Source: Pholiota molesta
Taxonomy: Eukaryota; Basidiomycota; Agaricomycetes; Agaricales; Strophariaceae
Direction of reading: 5' to 3'
NCBI GenBank assembly: GCA_014925825.1
Contig: JACGCK010000155.1
Coordinates: 44,071-108,070, forward strand
Length of the DNA stretch: 64,000 nt
Position numbers and translations under genes: made by a program. Positions 13,008 to 23,700 of this stretch are shown piece after piece. The first letter of the stretch is position 1. Each line of letters starts with the position of its first letter. The notes under the pieces are model-generated. The model worked only from the letters and a program-made list of their open reading frames with translations, was not told the DNA's origin and searched no databases.

Positions 13008-13848
13008 ATGCCGCACTTATCGCATCTTATCACTCTTAACGCGGCTTTCCTCCTGCTCTCAGGCGCCATCCGCGCTGTGCGCGCAGCGGACAACGGCATG
13101 GACATGTCGATGGACGGCTCCATGTCGCTCGCCGCGGGGGCGATGCGCCCGTATCTGCACTTCACGTTCGGGGGGGACACGCTCTGGTTCCTCGGGTGGG
13201 TGCCGGCGAGCCGGGGCGCGATGGCGGGCGCGTGTGTTGGCTTGTTCTTGTTGGGGGTGGTGGATAGGTGGTTGGCGGCGGTGAGGGCTGTGGCGGAGCG
13301 CGCGTGGCGGCAGCGGTATGTTCGCGTCCTGTTTCGTGTTGCTTGAACTCATGTCGATCCTCTTTGGCTGCGTAGGGAGCAGATCAGCGCAGCGAATCTG
13401 CTGAACGGATCCAAGGCATCGGAGAAGGAGAAGGCGAACGGAGGGGCGCGCCCTGGGCTGAGGACGCTGCGGACGCTGCCGCCGTTCGTCGCCTCGCACG
13501 ACGTCGTGCGCGGGGTGCTGCACGCGGGGCAGGCGGCGCTGCTGTACACGTTCATGTTGGCGATCATGTGAGTGGCGTCTACGTCTAGTCTATCTCAGTA
13601 TCTGGTTCTGCCGTGCTTCGCTCCGTGGCGGTCGCTGCTTCCCTCCTGCCTGTGCACGCCACTACTACTTACTTCTTAATTCTCTTTGGGTTGCATTTGG
13701 TGTTATCGCCGGATTGTGAGCTAATGCTAATGTATGTTGCGCTTTTTATAGGACGTTCAATGCGGCGTTCTTTATCGCGATTGTGGTGGGTCTGGGGGTG
13801 GGTGAGATGTTGTTTGGGCGGTTTACGAGCGCCGCTGGGCTGCATTAA
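13008..13848 (+). CDS. Ctr-type copper transporter
   Basis: Imports Cu(I) across a membrane as a trimer; 198 aa predicted. Exons: 13008-13315, 13376-13567, 13752-13848, with phases that agree. After a hydrophobic N-terminal segment comes a methionine cluster (NGMDMSMDGSMS), the extracellular metal-gathering element of the family. The first membrane span follows (TLWFLGWVPAS, then GAMAGACVGLFLLGVVDRWL), then a basic cytosolic loop with KASEKEKANGG. The last exons carry the MxxxM selectivity motif (YTFMLAIMTFNAAFF) and the glycine-rich final span ending GEMLFGRFTSAAGLH. Length, three spans and motifs fit Ctr. It lies about 600 bp upstream of a metalloreductase in the same orientation, which fits reduction followed by uptake. 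Plasma membrane or vacuole cannot be told apart here. Confidence 0.9.
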
Positions 13849-14453
13849 CGCCTACTTGTACTTATGAACGGTGCTTTCGGGGTTCTTATTTACGTTGTAA
13901 GAGGGTGTATTAGTAGTTAGTAGTATAACGTTTTATGAATGCTGCTTCGATTTACTAGTAAGGGTACTATCAGGACACTAGAGTCGTAGGCTACGGTATG
14001 CAAGTGATGTGAGTGTGTGCATCGGCGGATTGAGGGCTCTGCGCGTCGTTACCGCTATCCTTGCTGTTCCGCTGTTGTCTTTGGCTGCTAGCACCCCCGT
14101 CGTCATTGCCTGCGCCTTATTATCTTATCTTGCCTATTGTTACTCGCACGAAGACAAAATATTTTTCTGACCTTCCTTTCTGAGTCGTCCAGATTAAGCA
14201 AGATGTCACGGTCACAGGACACTGACCATGATTGCGGCTGGTCCCAAACCACCAGTGCTATTTCCATCCAGACTGCCGCTGCAGCTTGCGATCCCCGCTG
14301 ACCCCCTTTTCTTTCCTTCGTTCCCTCCTCTTTCCTTCTTCCCTTGATAGCGCGTCTTTGAGTTCTTAGTGTATGATAAGAACTGGACAGCGGACCAACC
14401 ACATCCGACGAACTTCCGCCCTTTGACGACATACAGCTTTCTATCGAATCAAA
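13849..14453. promoter_or_regulatory. Ctr 3' region and promoter of the ferric reductase
   Basis: Non-coding spacer between the two metal-uptake genes. The part next to 14454 is pyrimidine-rich, and the ATG has an A at -3 (AAAATGG). No clear TATA box and no iron- or copper-responsive site that I can call with confidence. Confidence 0.4.
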
Positions 14454-16863
14454 ATGGTAGATACGGGCACCCCGCCGGTTATACCCACCAACCTGCAGCA
14501 ATACAAGTACGTTCCCTAGACTCCCCCTCTCGTGTCTTCTAATTCTAACGCCACCCCGCGCAGCTCCTATGTCGTCGACCCCCAATGGCAGCGGCGCTTC
14601 TCCATCATCTGGGCGTCCGTCCTCGCCTTCTTCATCGTGCTGTCCCTGCCGCACCTCGTGCGGTCCCTCCGCAACGGGCGCCTCTTCCAGGGCACGTCGT
14701 GGCTCTCGGAGGACCTGACGGGGCGCACGTACGACCTGGCAGACGACGTGCGCGGCATGCACCGGGTGCGGAGGCAGGGTGTGGTAAGGAGGGTGGAGAA
14801 TGTGCTGGGCGTGGCGGGGGGAGTGTTCTGGTGGATGGTGCCCGGGCTGGGGATGAGCGTGGGGCAGAGTGAGTGCTCGCTCGTCGTTTGGGGGCGTTCA
14901 AGGCGTCGTGCGGGTGTACTGATGCTGTTGTCTTGTTTCTTTCTTGGCAGTTGTTCTCATCGCGGCGTATAGCGCCGCCGTCATCGCCTGCATCGTCGTC
15001 GACGCGCCGCTCGTGAGCAACTCCAACCGCGCCGGTACGTCCGCCCCCCTCTCTCCCCTCGCGCACCCCTGCTGAACGCACCCTCTCACGCACACAGGTT
15101 TCCTCGCCATCGCCCAGCTGCCGATCGTCTTCCTCTTCGCCTCGAAGAACTCGGTCGTCTCCCTCCTCCTCGGGCCGGGGCACGGCTACGAGAAGCTGAA
15201 CTTCATCCACCGGTGGTCCGGGCGCCTGATGTTCCTGGCCGCGGTGCTCCATGGCGCGCTCTGGATCCGCAACCACCTGCAGTACGACCTGCCGATTATC
15301 GGGCAGCAGAAGGAGGGCTCGGGCGTGGCGACGCTCGGCCTGCTAGGCGTGATTGTGGTGAGCTCGCTGCCTGTCGCGAGGCGCTGGTGTTATCAGGTGT
15401 TCTATATCATGCAGTGAGTCTATCTATTTTTTTTGGGATCGACGAGGAGAATTGTTCTGATGCTCGGATGGGATGCAGTATGGTGGGCATGGTGGGGTTC
15501 TTCGTGACGCTATGTTATCATACCATATATGCGGCGCCGTGGATATTCCCCCCGATGGCGTTCTACGGCCTCGACATCCTTCTGCGCATGTTCCGCCATC
15601 GCATTAAAGATGCAGTGCTTGTGCCCGTCGGTAATCAGATGACTCTGGTAGGTCGTCTATCTCGTCGTCGTCGTCGTCGCCATCTAATCTGACGTCCTTG
15701 TGCACAGATCCACATCCCGCACGTCACCTCGGGCTGGGTCGCGGGGCAGCACGTGCGCCTGCGCGTGTTCTTCTCGGGGAGGATCTTCGAGTCGCACCCG
15801 CTCACGATCTTCGCCGCGCCCCCGGACGTGTCGTGCATCACCTCGATGCCGCGCGGGGTGTCGCTCGGCGCGCGCGCCGTGGGCGACTGGACGCGCGCGC
15901 TCAATGCGTACGCCGTGCAGACCGCCGTGGAGCTGCAGCTGCTCTCCCTGCACGAAAAATCCGCCCTTCCACCACACCACCCCCACAACGACGGCAGCGG
16001 CGGCGACGACGAGGGAAAGCCGCCGGCGGAGGTGCCGGTGCAGGTGATGCTCGAGGGCCCGTACGGCGGGTGCAGCGTCGACCTCGGGGATTATGAGACG
16101 GCGCTGCTGTTCGCGGGCGGGTCGGGGGCGACGTTCGCGCTCGGCGTGCTGGACGATATCGTGGGGAGGTGTGTGAGGAAGGGGAGGAAGGGCGGCGAGC
16201 GCACGAGGCGCATCGAGTTCGCGTGGTGTGTGCGGTCGTTCGGTATGTGCCTCTCTCCCTCTTCGCTTTCGGCTTCCGTTGCGTTATCGTATGAATGACT
16301 GACTTCCGTTTCTCTGTGGCGCGGCTTTGTTGATAATAGGTTCGATTGACTGGTTCGCGCCGGCGCTGATGGACATCGCGCGCGTCGCGGCCGCGTCGGC
16401 GTCGTCTGCGGCGCCGTTGGAGCTGCACATCTCCATCTACGTGACGTGCCTGTGCAACCCCGAGGCGGTGCCGCCGATCCCGAACTGCGACGTGACCATC
16501 GTGCGGCCCAGTGTGCACCGCGTGCTGCAGGACCTCACCGGCAGCACCCCGGCGCGAAACTCCTCCAGCGCCAAGCAGCAGCAACGCGCGTCGTCCTCGT
16601 CTGAGGGAAACGAGGATCAGGATCAGGATCAGGAGAAGGCGCGTGGGCAGGATATCGTGGAGGTCCTCGATCCTGAGGCGGACCCGGAGGCGCTATCGCG
16701 CGTGCCGTTCGTCGCGGCGGCGGGCGGCGGGCTCGCGGTCGTCGCGAGCGGGCCGGAGGGGCTCGTGCGCGAGGTCGCGAATGCGGTCGCGCGGCTGCAG
16801 GTGGGCGGGCGCGGGGTAAGGTTGGGCGGGGTGGGGCTGCATACGGAGATGTTCTCGCTGTAG
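14454..16863 (+). CDS. Ferric/cupric-chelate reductase (FRE family)
   Basis: Membrane flavocytochrome that passes electrons from NADPH through FAD and two haems to extracellular Fe(III) or Cu(II); 661 aa predicted. Exons: 14454-14506, 14564-14868, 14951-15034, 15098-15413, 15479-15647, 15708-16242, 16340-16863, all in phase. The N-terminal half has several hydrophobic spans, with haem-ligand candidates in FIHRWSGRLMFLAAVLHGALW and in the span around YIMHMVGMVGFF and CYHTIY. The FAD motif is SHPLTIFAAPP. The nucleotide site is LLFAGGSGATFALGVLDDIV. The C terminus is SGPEGLVREVANAVARLQVG. The insert between FAD and NAD parts, and the Ser/Gln/Asp-rich stretch near residue 560, are longer than in typical members. 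Downstream of the copper transporter; decayed copies of its last exons occur at 39 and 56 kb. Confidence 0.92.
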
Positions 16864-17060
16864 TGATTGTATGATGTTTCTTTTTCTCTAGGTGTTTGAT
16901 GTGTACATGTGTATTGTATTTCTTAGCATGAAACGTTCCTGATAGACGAGAGCTCTGGTGGGTGAGGAAGGGATAGCGAGCTCGCATGCGCGTGTCCATG
17001 GTTGATGGTCTTCCTTCCTCCAGCGACCACTCTGTGAACCACTTTTCTTTTGGAGACAGG

Positions 17061-17174
17061 ATGGCTGGTGCCCTGCTCACTATACCGGCAGAGCTCCTAG
17101 TCCTCAGCACAATACTCGTTTATCTCGACGCCGCTTCCCACCACACCGTCCTCTGCGACCTGGACGAATGGTAA
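17061..17174 (+). pseudogene. F-box gene relic (first exon only)
   Basis: An ATG followed by AGALLTIPAELL... matches the first exon of the two intact F-box genes of this window (ANDLLTIPDELLIKILANLD), but the core is disrupted (LVLSTILVYLDAASHH). No following exons are present in order. The upstream sequence, including 'gttgatggtcttcctt', matches the leader of the intact copies. The relic therefore has the same position behind a ferric-reductase gene as they do. Confidence 0.7.
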
Positions 17175-17614
17175 TTGGCGACCAGCAGGTTATGGACCTG
17201 GCGCGCATTGAGTTTCATTGCGCCGTGCGCACCGCGCATGACACCAATGTGCCCCTGATGCAGTTTCGAGATGAAAACAAGTATACACCCTTTCCTGAGA
17301 ATACTCGGGGTGCATTGCACTGCATACCACAATGCTCCTGACAAGCCCGCACTCTGTGCCGGTGTGCGTTTCAGGATCTGCGGTCGCACGGCACGGTTTG
17401 AACACGGTCGGGACCTGCTGGGCTCGAGCGGGAGACGTGTGGGGCTGCAGACTTGTGGAAGGCGTCAGACATTTTCGACGCGACGGTTTTTTTCTTTTTT
17501 TTCGGTTGCGTGCCGATTTTTTTGGGAACGAGGAGAGTCTAAATTTTCAAAGGACAAAGCTGGCGCGACCAACACTTTCTCTGAGGTTGTGGATGGCGGC
17601 TTTGTCCATAGTCT

Positions 17615-17815
17615 TTTTGTGCCCGGCTTCAGACGGTTTACGGACGAGCTCCGCATTGAAATACTCTCCAACTTTGATGCCGTTTCTCTGACGCGCTACA
17701 CTGTGGTATTATGATAGACCTATGCAGATCTGAAAAGTGATTGAATTGGCAAGGGCAGACCTGCACGTTGACCTACAAATTAGGAAGGGGGTAATGATAC
17801 ATATAATTCAAGTTG
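17615..17815 (+). pseudogene. Second F-box relic
   Basis: It reads RFTDELRIEILSNFDAVSLT in one frame, again the F-box exon 1. The donor sequence 'gtattatgatag' of the intact genes and the exon 2 boundary 'aagggcagacctgcac' follow. Then it continues with 'gttgacctacaaatt', which is not in the intact genes but is shared with the relics near 43.0 and 53.6 kb. Confidence 0.65.
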
Positions 17816-17850
17816 GTCGTGAGCCCCGTTCGAATGGGGCACCATTATTT

Positions 17851-17931
17851 TAGCGTGCGTGAGCGTGACGCAGCGTGAGGTAGCGTGAACGAGCGTGCGT
17901 TAGCGTGAGTACTAGCGTGCGCTAGCGTGAC
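17851..17931 (+). repeat. AGCGTG array A, about 10-bp period
   Basis: Eight copies of (T/G/C)AGCGTG in a row, each followed by 2-4 variable bases, giving a period of about 10 bp. Confidence 0.85.
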
Positions 17932-18089
17932 GTCGTAAACCGCCTTTGCGGCCGTTCCGCGTCATCCAAGACTTCCCCAGCCACCAGAATTGGCGTAGAC
18001 GTGTCTTAGGCATCCCTGGTTGCATTACAAAACAAAACATACCATTAAGCAATATAGTTTATGGTCATTGAAGTCTTGGGATGAGTGTG

Positions 18090-18157
18090 TGTAAGCGTGG
18101 CCTAGCGTGCCGCTAGCGTGCGCTTGCGTGAGTCATAGCGTGTGTTAGCGTGAGTCC
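18090..18157 (+). repeat. AGCGTG array B
   Basis: Five AGCGTG copies and one TTGCGTG variant, spaced 10-12 bp, same orientation as array A, 160 bp downstream. Confidence 0.8.
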
Positions 18158-18904
18158 ACTCTGCTGCTCACGCCGACGCTGAACTTCCAAGTCTGACATC
18201 TCCGCGGCCCACGCGCTCAACGCGCTCACAGCGCACGGCATAGCGGCCACATGGTTAAATAGCCGGTGTGACGCACGAGCTATCCCAACTTCACCGAGAT
18301 AGTAAGACTCATACGTCAACGGATTTGGACGCTTTTGCTTATAACTTGGTCAGTTCGCATTCAATAATTCTATTTTTTTTTTTTTTGCGTTAAATAGGTA
18401 ACATAAACACCTCCTTTTACGCACGTTTACGGAACGTATAAAAATTTAACGCGTGAAAGGCGGGTAAAAGCGTTTAAAATGAGTAGAAAAGACGAATATG
18501 TGAATAGCTTGATGAGTTTCTGGCCAAATAATTTACGTCGATCAGTATATTGTTCCAATACGCGGTACGCTTCCGCACAGGTAATTTTATTACTATGTTA
18601 CTACTATGTGCTGCACGGCGGCAGGGCATGTTTCTTAACGACGACAACGACTTGACTTGTGGGCGAGTAGGAACGGTGCGCCACTGCGGGGAAACGTTCG
18701 AACTTCGTGAGCGTCGTGACATTGTTCAATCAATATTAGTTATATACATATCGAAAATTATAAGACATTGGTTATACTATTCTATGTGCAAAGGAGCAAA
18801 AAACAAATTGGAGGCTGTAAGAATAGATATGTGTACAGATGAATATATTTGTCTTAGGCGCTCATAAGCATGGATAAGTATGTGTTTTCTCTGCATATAT
18901 ACTC
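18158..18904. other. Non-coding spacer between AGCGTG arrays
   Basis: AT-rich, with a run of T near 18371-18385 and short frames only. No gene is supported. Confidence 0.5.
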
Positions 18905-19026
18905 TAAGCGTGGCCGAGCGTGAAGTAGCGTGAAGCGGGAAAGGTAGCGTGAAGTAGCGTGAGATAGCGTGAGGTAGTGTGAAGGTAGCGTGAAGTAGCG
19001 TGGAGGTAGCGTGGACATAGCGTGGC
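18905..19026 (+). repeat. AGCGTG array C
   Basis: Ten AGCGTG copies and one AGTGTG variant. Most are spaced 10-11 bp, with one longer gap (GAAGCGGGAAAGG). Same orientation as arrays A and B. Confidence 0.85.
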
Positions 19027-19689
19027 CTCATATAAATAACTGAGGATATCTTCATATAAATTAACTCAGGACAATGCAGGAAGTCATGGGCATTGTTACT
19101 ATATCATATATACACCATTCTGCATAAGCGTGATGATTTGCGGTGCTTGGAGAGATGTTTATTCTTGTTTGGTTAGACCTTCTGAGTATACTAGACAGTC
19201 CAACAAGTCTTTAATTCTATGTAACGTCTTGACCTATGAGACACAAAAGCATAACAGACAAATAGCCATTTAATACTTACATTTTTCCATGGATCTATGT
19301 GGCTGTCTTGGACGACAAAAAATCTGTTGGCTGCATTGCGAATAATTATGTGTCACAGAAATAATGTAACGTGTGACAGATTTGTCTTAGCACTATTCCT
19401 GGTCTGTGCGCCCGCTACATGAACTAAACGTCTAAACAAAACATATATTTGGAGAGCATATTATCTATTGGACTGAACATCAAGAGAAATAATGATGCAA
19501 AAGTGTTTTAGGAGAGATAATGAGCATTTAAAGTCCATAAGTTACTAGATAATCCATTTTCTGACTCTCTTGGCCCAAAGAAATTTGGAAAGTGATATTT
19601 TTACGAGGCCAGTATATCTACAATACATCTAGTACCGTTGAACCGACTCTAGAGGCCACACAGCGTCGGGAATTGGGCAAATGATGTTT
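19027..19689. other. Non-coding spacer
   Basis: AT-rich, with no reading frame of note and no family resemblance. Confidence 0.5.
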
Positions 19690-19763
19690 GCTAGCGTGGG
19701 CTAGCGTGGGCTAGCGTGCACGTGACTCACGCTAGCTACACGCTAGCCACGCTAATCCACGCG
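19690..19763. repeat. AGCGTG array D, an inverted-repeat (palindromic) array
   Basis: Three CTAGCGTG copies on the + strand are followed, after a short centre (CACGTGACT), by CACGCTAG-type copies, that is, the motif on the other strand. The whole can fold into a hairpin. It closes the set of arrays that begins at 17.85 kb. Confidence 0.8.
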
Positions 19764-20170
19764 AAAATCTAGTTGCCCGTTCGAATGCCTTTCGTGTAAA
19801 TCCTGACAGAAAAATCTCTCGTTGGGCGCAGGGTCATCGTATACGGGACGGTGAGGTGGCATGCTGAAGCGTCGCCATGGCGCGGGAAGTGAACTGAGGA
19901 GGGAGGATGACAGTGTAATTCACCGTGTAAGTCTTCGAAAAGGTCTGTATGGTGTTGAACTTGGTGGTCCTCATGAACCCGGTTTCGATCTTCCCATCCG
20001 CTATGTAGGGAGTCCACCTAAGATCATACAGTATATTAGGAAACTCTGCCTTGTTTGTGTCGATCAAATGCGTACACTTGAATGCAGTATCCGTCGCAAT
20101 CATGAATCCCCTTTCGTACTCAAACAAGGACGTTTCGGTCCCGGCCGAAGAGTACTCGAACTTTAAACTA
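19764..20170 (-). other. Possible exon(s) of an unknown minus-strand gene
   Basis: After a possible TGCTAG acceptor near 20171, the minus strand is open for about 330 bases (LKFEYSSAGTETS ... DLRWTPYIADGKIETG ... TVILPPQF). The composition looks protein-like, but I recognise no family and find no start or partner exon. It could equally be a fragment or chance. Confidence 0.25.
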
Positions 20171-20708
20171 GCACCTATATGGCTCAGTGATTGCTAAACT
20201 TATATTAGAGGGAAGAAGTCTCTAGACTCTAGTACATGGTCAGCACGGCAAATCTACATATGCCGCTCAGCTCTATTGACAAGATTACCACCACCAATGG
20301 ACACAAAATTGACATCAAGCACAATAGTTCGTCACTTGCGAGGAAGGGGTTACTTGTAGCCTCGTCATCGGTTAATCACTCAAATTTTGGAATTTGAACA
20401 TGTGCAAAATTATTTCTTGCACCACAGCACCTGTAAATTTGGGTTCTCAGATTATACTTGTGACTTTGGGCGTATCAATATGTGGAAAAGTTGGAAATCC
20501 TGGGTCAAGATGTGTGGAAATACAGAGTTTCATGTTCGAAAACAGTATACTTTGAACAGGGATCATCGATCATTGGCTGTTCCAAGTCAGAACTTCAGGT
20601 ACAGTCCATGACAGTACATGTTCAAAATATGCGGGTTCCCAGAAGAAACATGCGTCGCCTGCAGCAGGAGTTGCATACTGGTGTTCGAACGTTCATGATG
20701 AGTGCGTC
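20171..20708. other. Upstream region of the YMC020W-like gene
   Basis: No gene supported and no clear TATA box. AT-rich until about 20650, then GC-rich into the coding region. Confidence 0.4.
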
Positions 20709-23700
20709 ATGCTCCGGGCCGGGAGCATGCCACGCAGCACAATGACGGCGAATCACATGACGCAGCGCCCACCCTGCAACCCCAACGACCCCGTCCTCGA
20801 CATCCCCACCACCCACCCCTCCATGAGCCCCAGCAGCACCCCCAGCACAACCTCCACACGCCCCGGAACTTCAGACACCCCACCCACGCCCTCCACAGCC
20901 AGCATCGACGGCCCCGCGCCGCGCAGCCGGCGCTCCTCGCACCGCTCGACCCGCAGCGCATTCTCACCACCTTCGCTGCGCCCCGCGGGGTGGCGCGCGG
21001 CGGCGCCGGGGCTGCAGACGCCCGCGCAGCCCGTTGCGGCCAGTGTGTCTGCGGTGCACGCCGCCGCGCCGGCCTCGGGGAGCGGGAACGGTGGTGGGGC
21101 GGGGACACGGGTCGGGGCGGCGAGTGCTGCTGCTGCTGCGACCCGTGCGATCCAGGCTGGGAATGCTGGCGCTGAGGCTGGGAGGGACGAGAAGGCGCGG
21201 CGGCGGATGTCGAGTGGGAGCAGGCGCGTGGATGATGATGATGATAACGACGATAATACGACGACACATGGTACGTCTGCGTCCCCTTAGCAGGTGTTTT
21301 TGGACTGACGCTGGTTCTGTGCAGATGAACAACGACGACCGACGCCGGCGAGGACGTCGCCGGCTTCTCTTTATGCCAAACCCCGCAGGCCCTCCACCAG
21401 CCCGTCCAGGGGCACGCCCGACACTGCGCTCCCTCTCTCTGTACACACGCAACCGACCCCCCAGGCGACGATCATCCAGCCCCCGCCGCGTCCTCGTCGA
21501 CGTCGTGGCTCACCTCCATCACCCGCGCCAAAGGGAAGCAGCCCGCGCGCCCCGCCCCCGCCCGCACCCCTATCACGCAGAGCGCTGCTGCGGACCCCGT
21601 GTTGATGCCTACTACGGAGAGCCCGACCGCAGTGCCTGCAGCGTCTGCCCTCGGTGCCGACCCTGCTCCAGACGCGTCACCCATACCACCACCATCTCCA
21701 GTACCCTCCTCGCCAGAACCGCCCTCATCCGCGTCGCCCGCGCCGCCCGCGTTCCACGTGCACCCGCCGACCCCAGCGCTGGCGCAAGGTCCGCCGGCTA
21801 CCCCACCGCGGCCAGCGACACCTTCACGCGTTACGCCTGCGCCTGCGCCGGCACCCGCGCGAACGCGCTCGTGGTTCTCCTCGCCTGTACGCACGCCCCG
21901 CGGGTCTGTGCCGTCCTCGCCGTCCGCTGTACCCTCAGTATCCGCGTTAGCAACCCCGTTGCCCCCGTCAGCGCCAGGATCCGCATCAGCGTCGACACCG
22001 ACATCACCAGCAGCAGGCGCATCAACAGGGCGAGAGACACCCCCGCCCCTCCCGCGGACGCCGCCACCCATGTACCCGCTCGAGCTGCAGCTCGACGTCG
22101 ACACCCCCGTGGACGCCAGCGCCATGCGCCTCCCGGGATCCACCTCCGCCAACCACCACCACAACAACAACAGCAACAGCGAGAACAATAGCGAGGAGGA
22201 GGAGGCGGGCGACGAGCCGCCGGTGTACACGCCCACTGAGCGCGCGCCCGGCGCGGGGGCGGTCCCGGACCCGGAGACACGCGCAGGGAAGGGCAAGGCG
22301 GCGGCGGCGGCGGCGAACGAAGAAATCGCGGTGCCGAAGACAGAGAGTGGGAAGAGAGACGGCGCTGTGTCGCCGGCGGGGGGCAGTGGGACGGAGCGCC
22401 GGTTCGTGCTGGCGTTCCCGCTGCTGGGAAGGACGAAGGTGCCGCTCGGGCTTGGGAGGGGGGTGGTGGGTGGGGGGAGTCGGGAGGAGCTGAAGGAGAG
22501 GCAGGGGGAGGATGGGAAGGGTGAGTGGGTTTTTTGGTGTTGAGTTTTTTGTTGTGTTTTTGGGGCGGTCGTGCTTTCGCGTTTTTCTGGCTGTTCTGCG
22601 CTGCCGTATTTCATTTTGGGTTCTCGTACGGTTTCTGCTTGAATTTCTGTTATTGCTTATGATTGCCACTTTCTTTCGTTGTCCATTTGCTATGGAGTTG
22701 TGCTAACTTTTCTTACTAGACGAACCATCCCCCGCGCGAGAGGTGCAGATACGACAGGAAGACTCAGGATCTGGTGCGGAGGACACGAGTGCGGCGGTGA
22801 GCGAAGGTATGTACGCTGTCATTTTCTCTCTCTCTTGCTACCCTTCGTCTTTCTCTGTGCGTTTGGTATTCGTGGTTTATCTTTCCATCTGATTGCTTGC
22901 TCGTGCTGCACGTCATTAGCCCGACGTTCCTTTCCTTTTATTATTTTCCCTTCTCCTTGTTTTTGTTTCCTTCGTGCGTGCTTGCTTGCTTGTTTCAAGA
23001 CTGGCCTTCCCAGTCTGTTCTGTGCGGCCCGGGGTTGCGGCCTCGACGTTTTTGGGAACATCGACGGTTATTCGGATACCTGCCCTGCGCTGTCAGTGTC
23101 ATGTTGCTGGGAGTCGGGTCGATTAGGCTTTTTGGGCGTCTGCCCGGCGTTGGGGTGGACGGGTGCGGTTGGGCATGCGGTGCTGATGCGGCGTTACTTA
23201 ATTTTTTTTTTCTTTTTCTCGGACGTTCGTTATTTTGACTTTTTTGACAAGGCGTGTTGTGCGGCGCATTTCTTGGTTCTTGTCTTGTTTGCGTGCGACG
23301 GTTGCAGCGGGGTACCTGTGTTTCGGGTGCATGACTGCGACTTCATGGTTCTTGGCTGTATGGTTCGGCGTTGATGTTGGCCATGTCGCTCCTGAAAAAT
23401 CACGACGCACGCTTGTCAGTGGATAGTATAGTGTGCGATGTGCTGGGTGCAGTGTGCAATGTGTACGCTGCTACTTTTTTTTCGGGTTCTTGATCTCACA
23501 CTGGGATGGTGTGGAGTGCAATGTGCTGGGTGCAATGTGCAATGTGTGCGCTGTTGCTTTGTTCGGGTTCGTGATCTCCATTTGACGGCGGTGTGCAGAT
23601 CATGGTATTGTTGCGATCTGCTATGTGCGTGGTTTTTATATTGATGTGTGAACGCTTCTGTCGCGCCTATCTTTCTATCTATCTGTTTTTGTCTGTTGCC

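Noticed and set aside
17851..19026. CRISPR-like array
   Set aside because: Units of 7 bases with 2-4-base gaps in a eukaryotic genome; no repeat-spacer architecture.
17851..19763. AGCGTG as an AhR/HIF-type response element
   Set aside because: The TNGCGTG core is the animal xenobiotic element; no such factors are expected in a fungus and the match is only the core.
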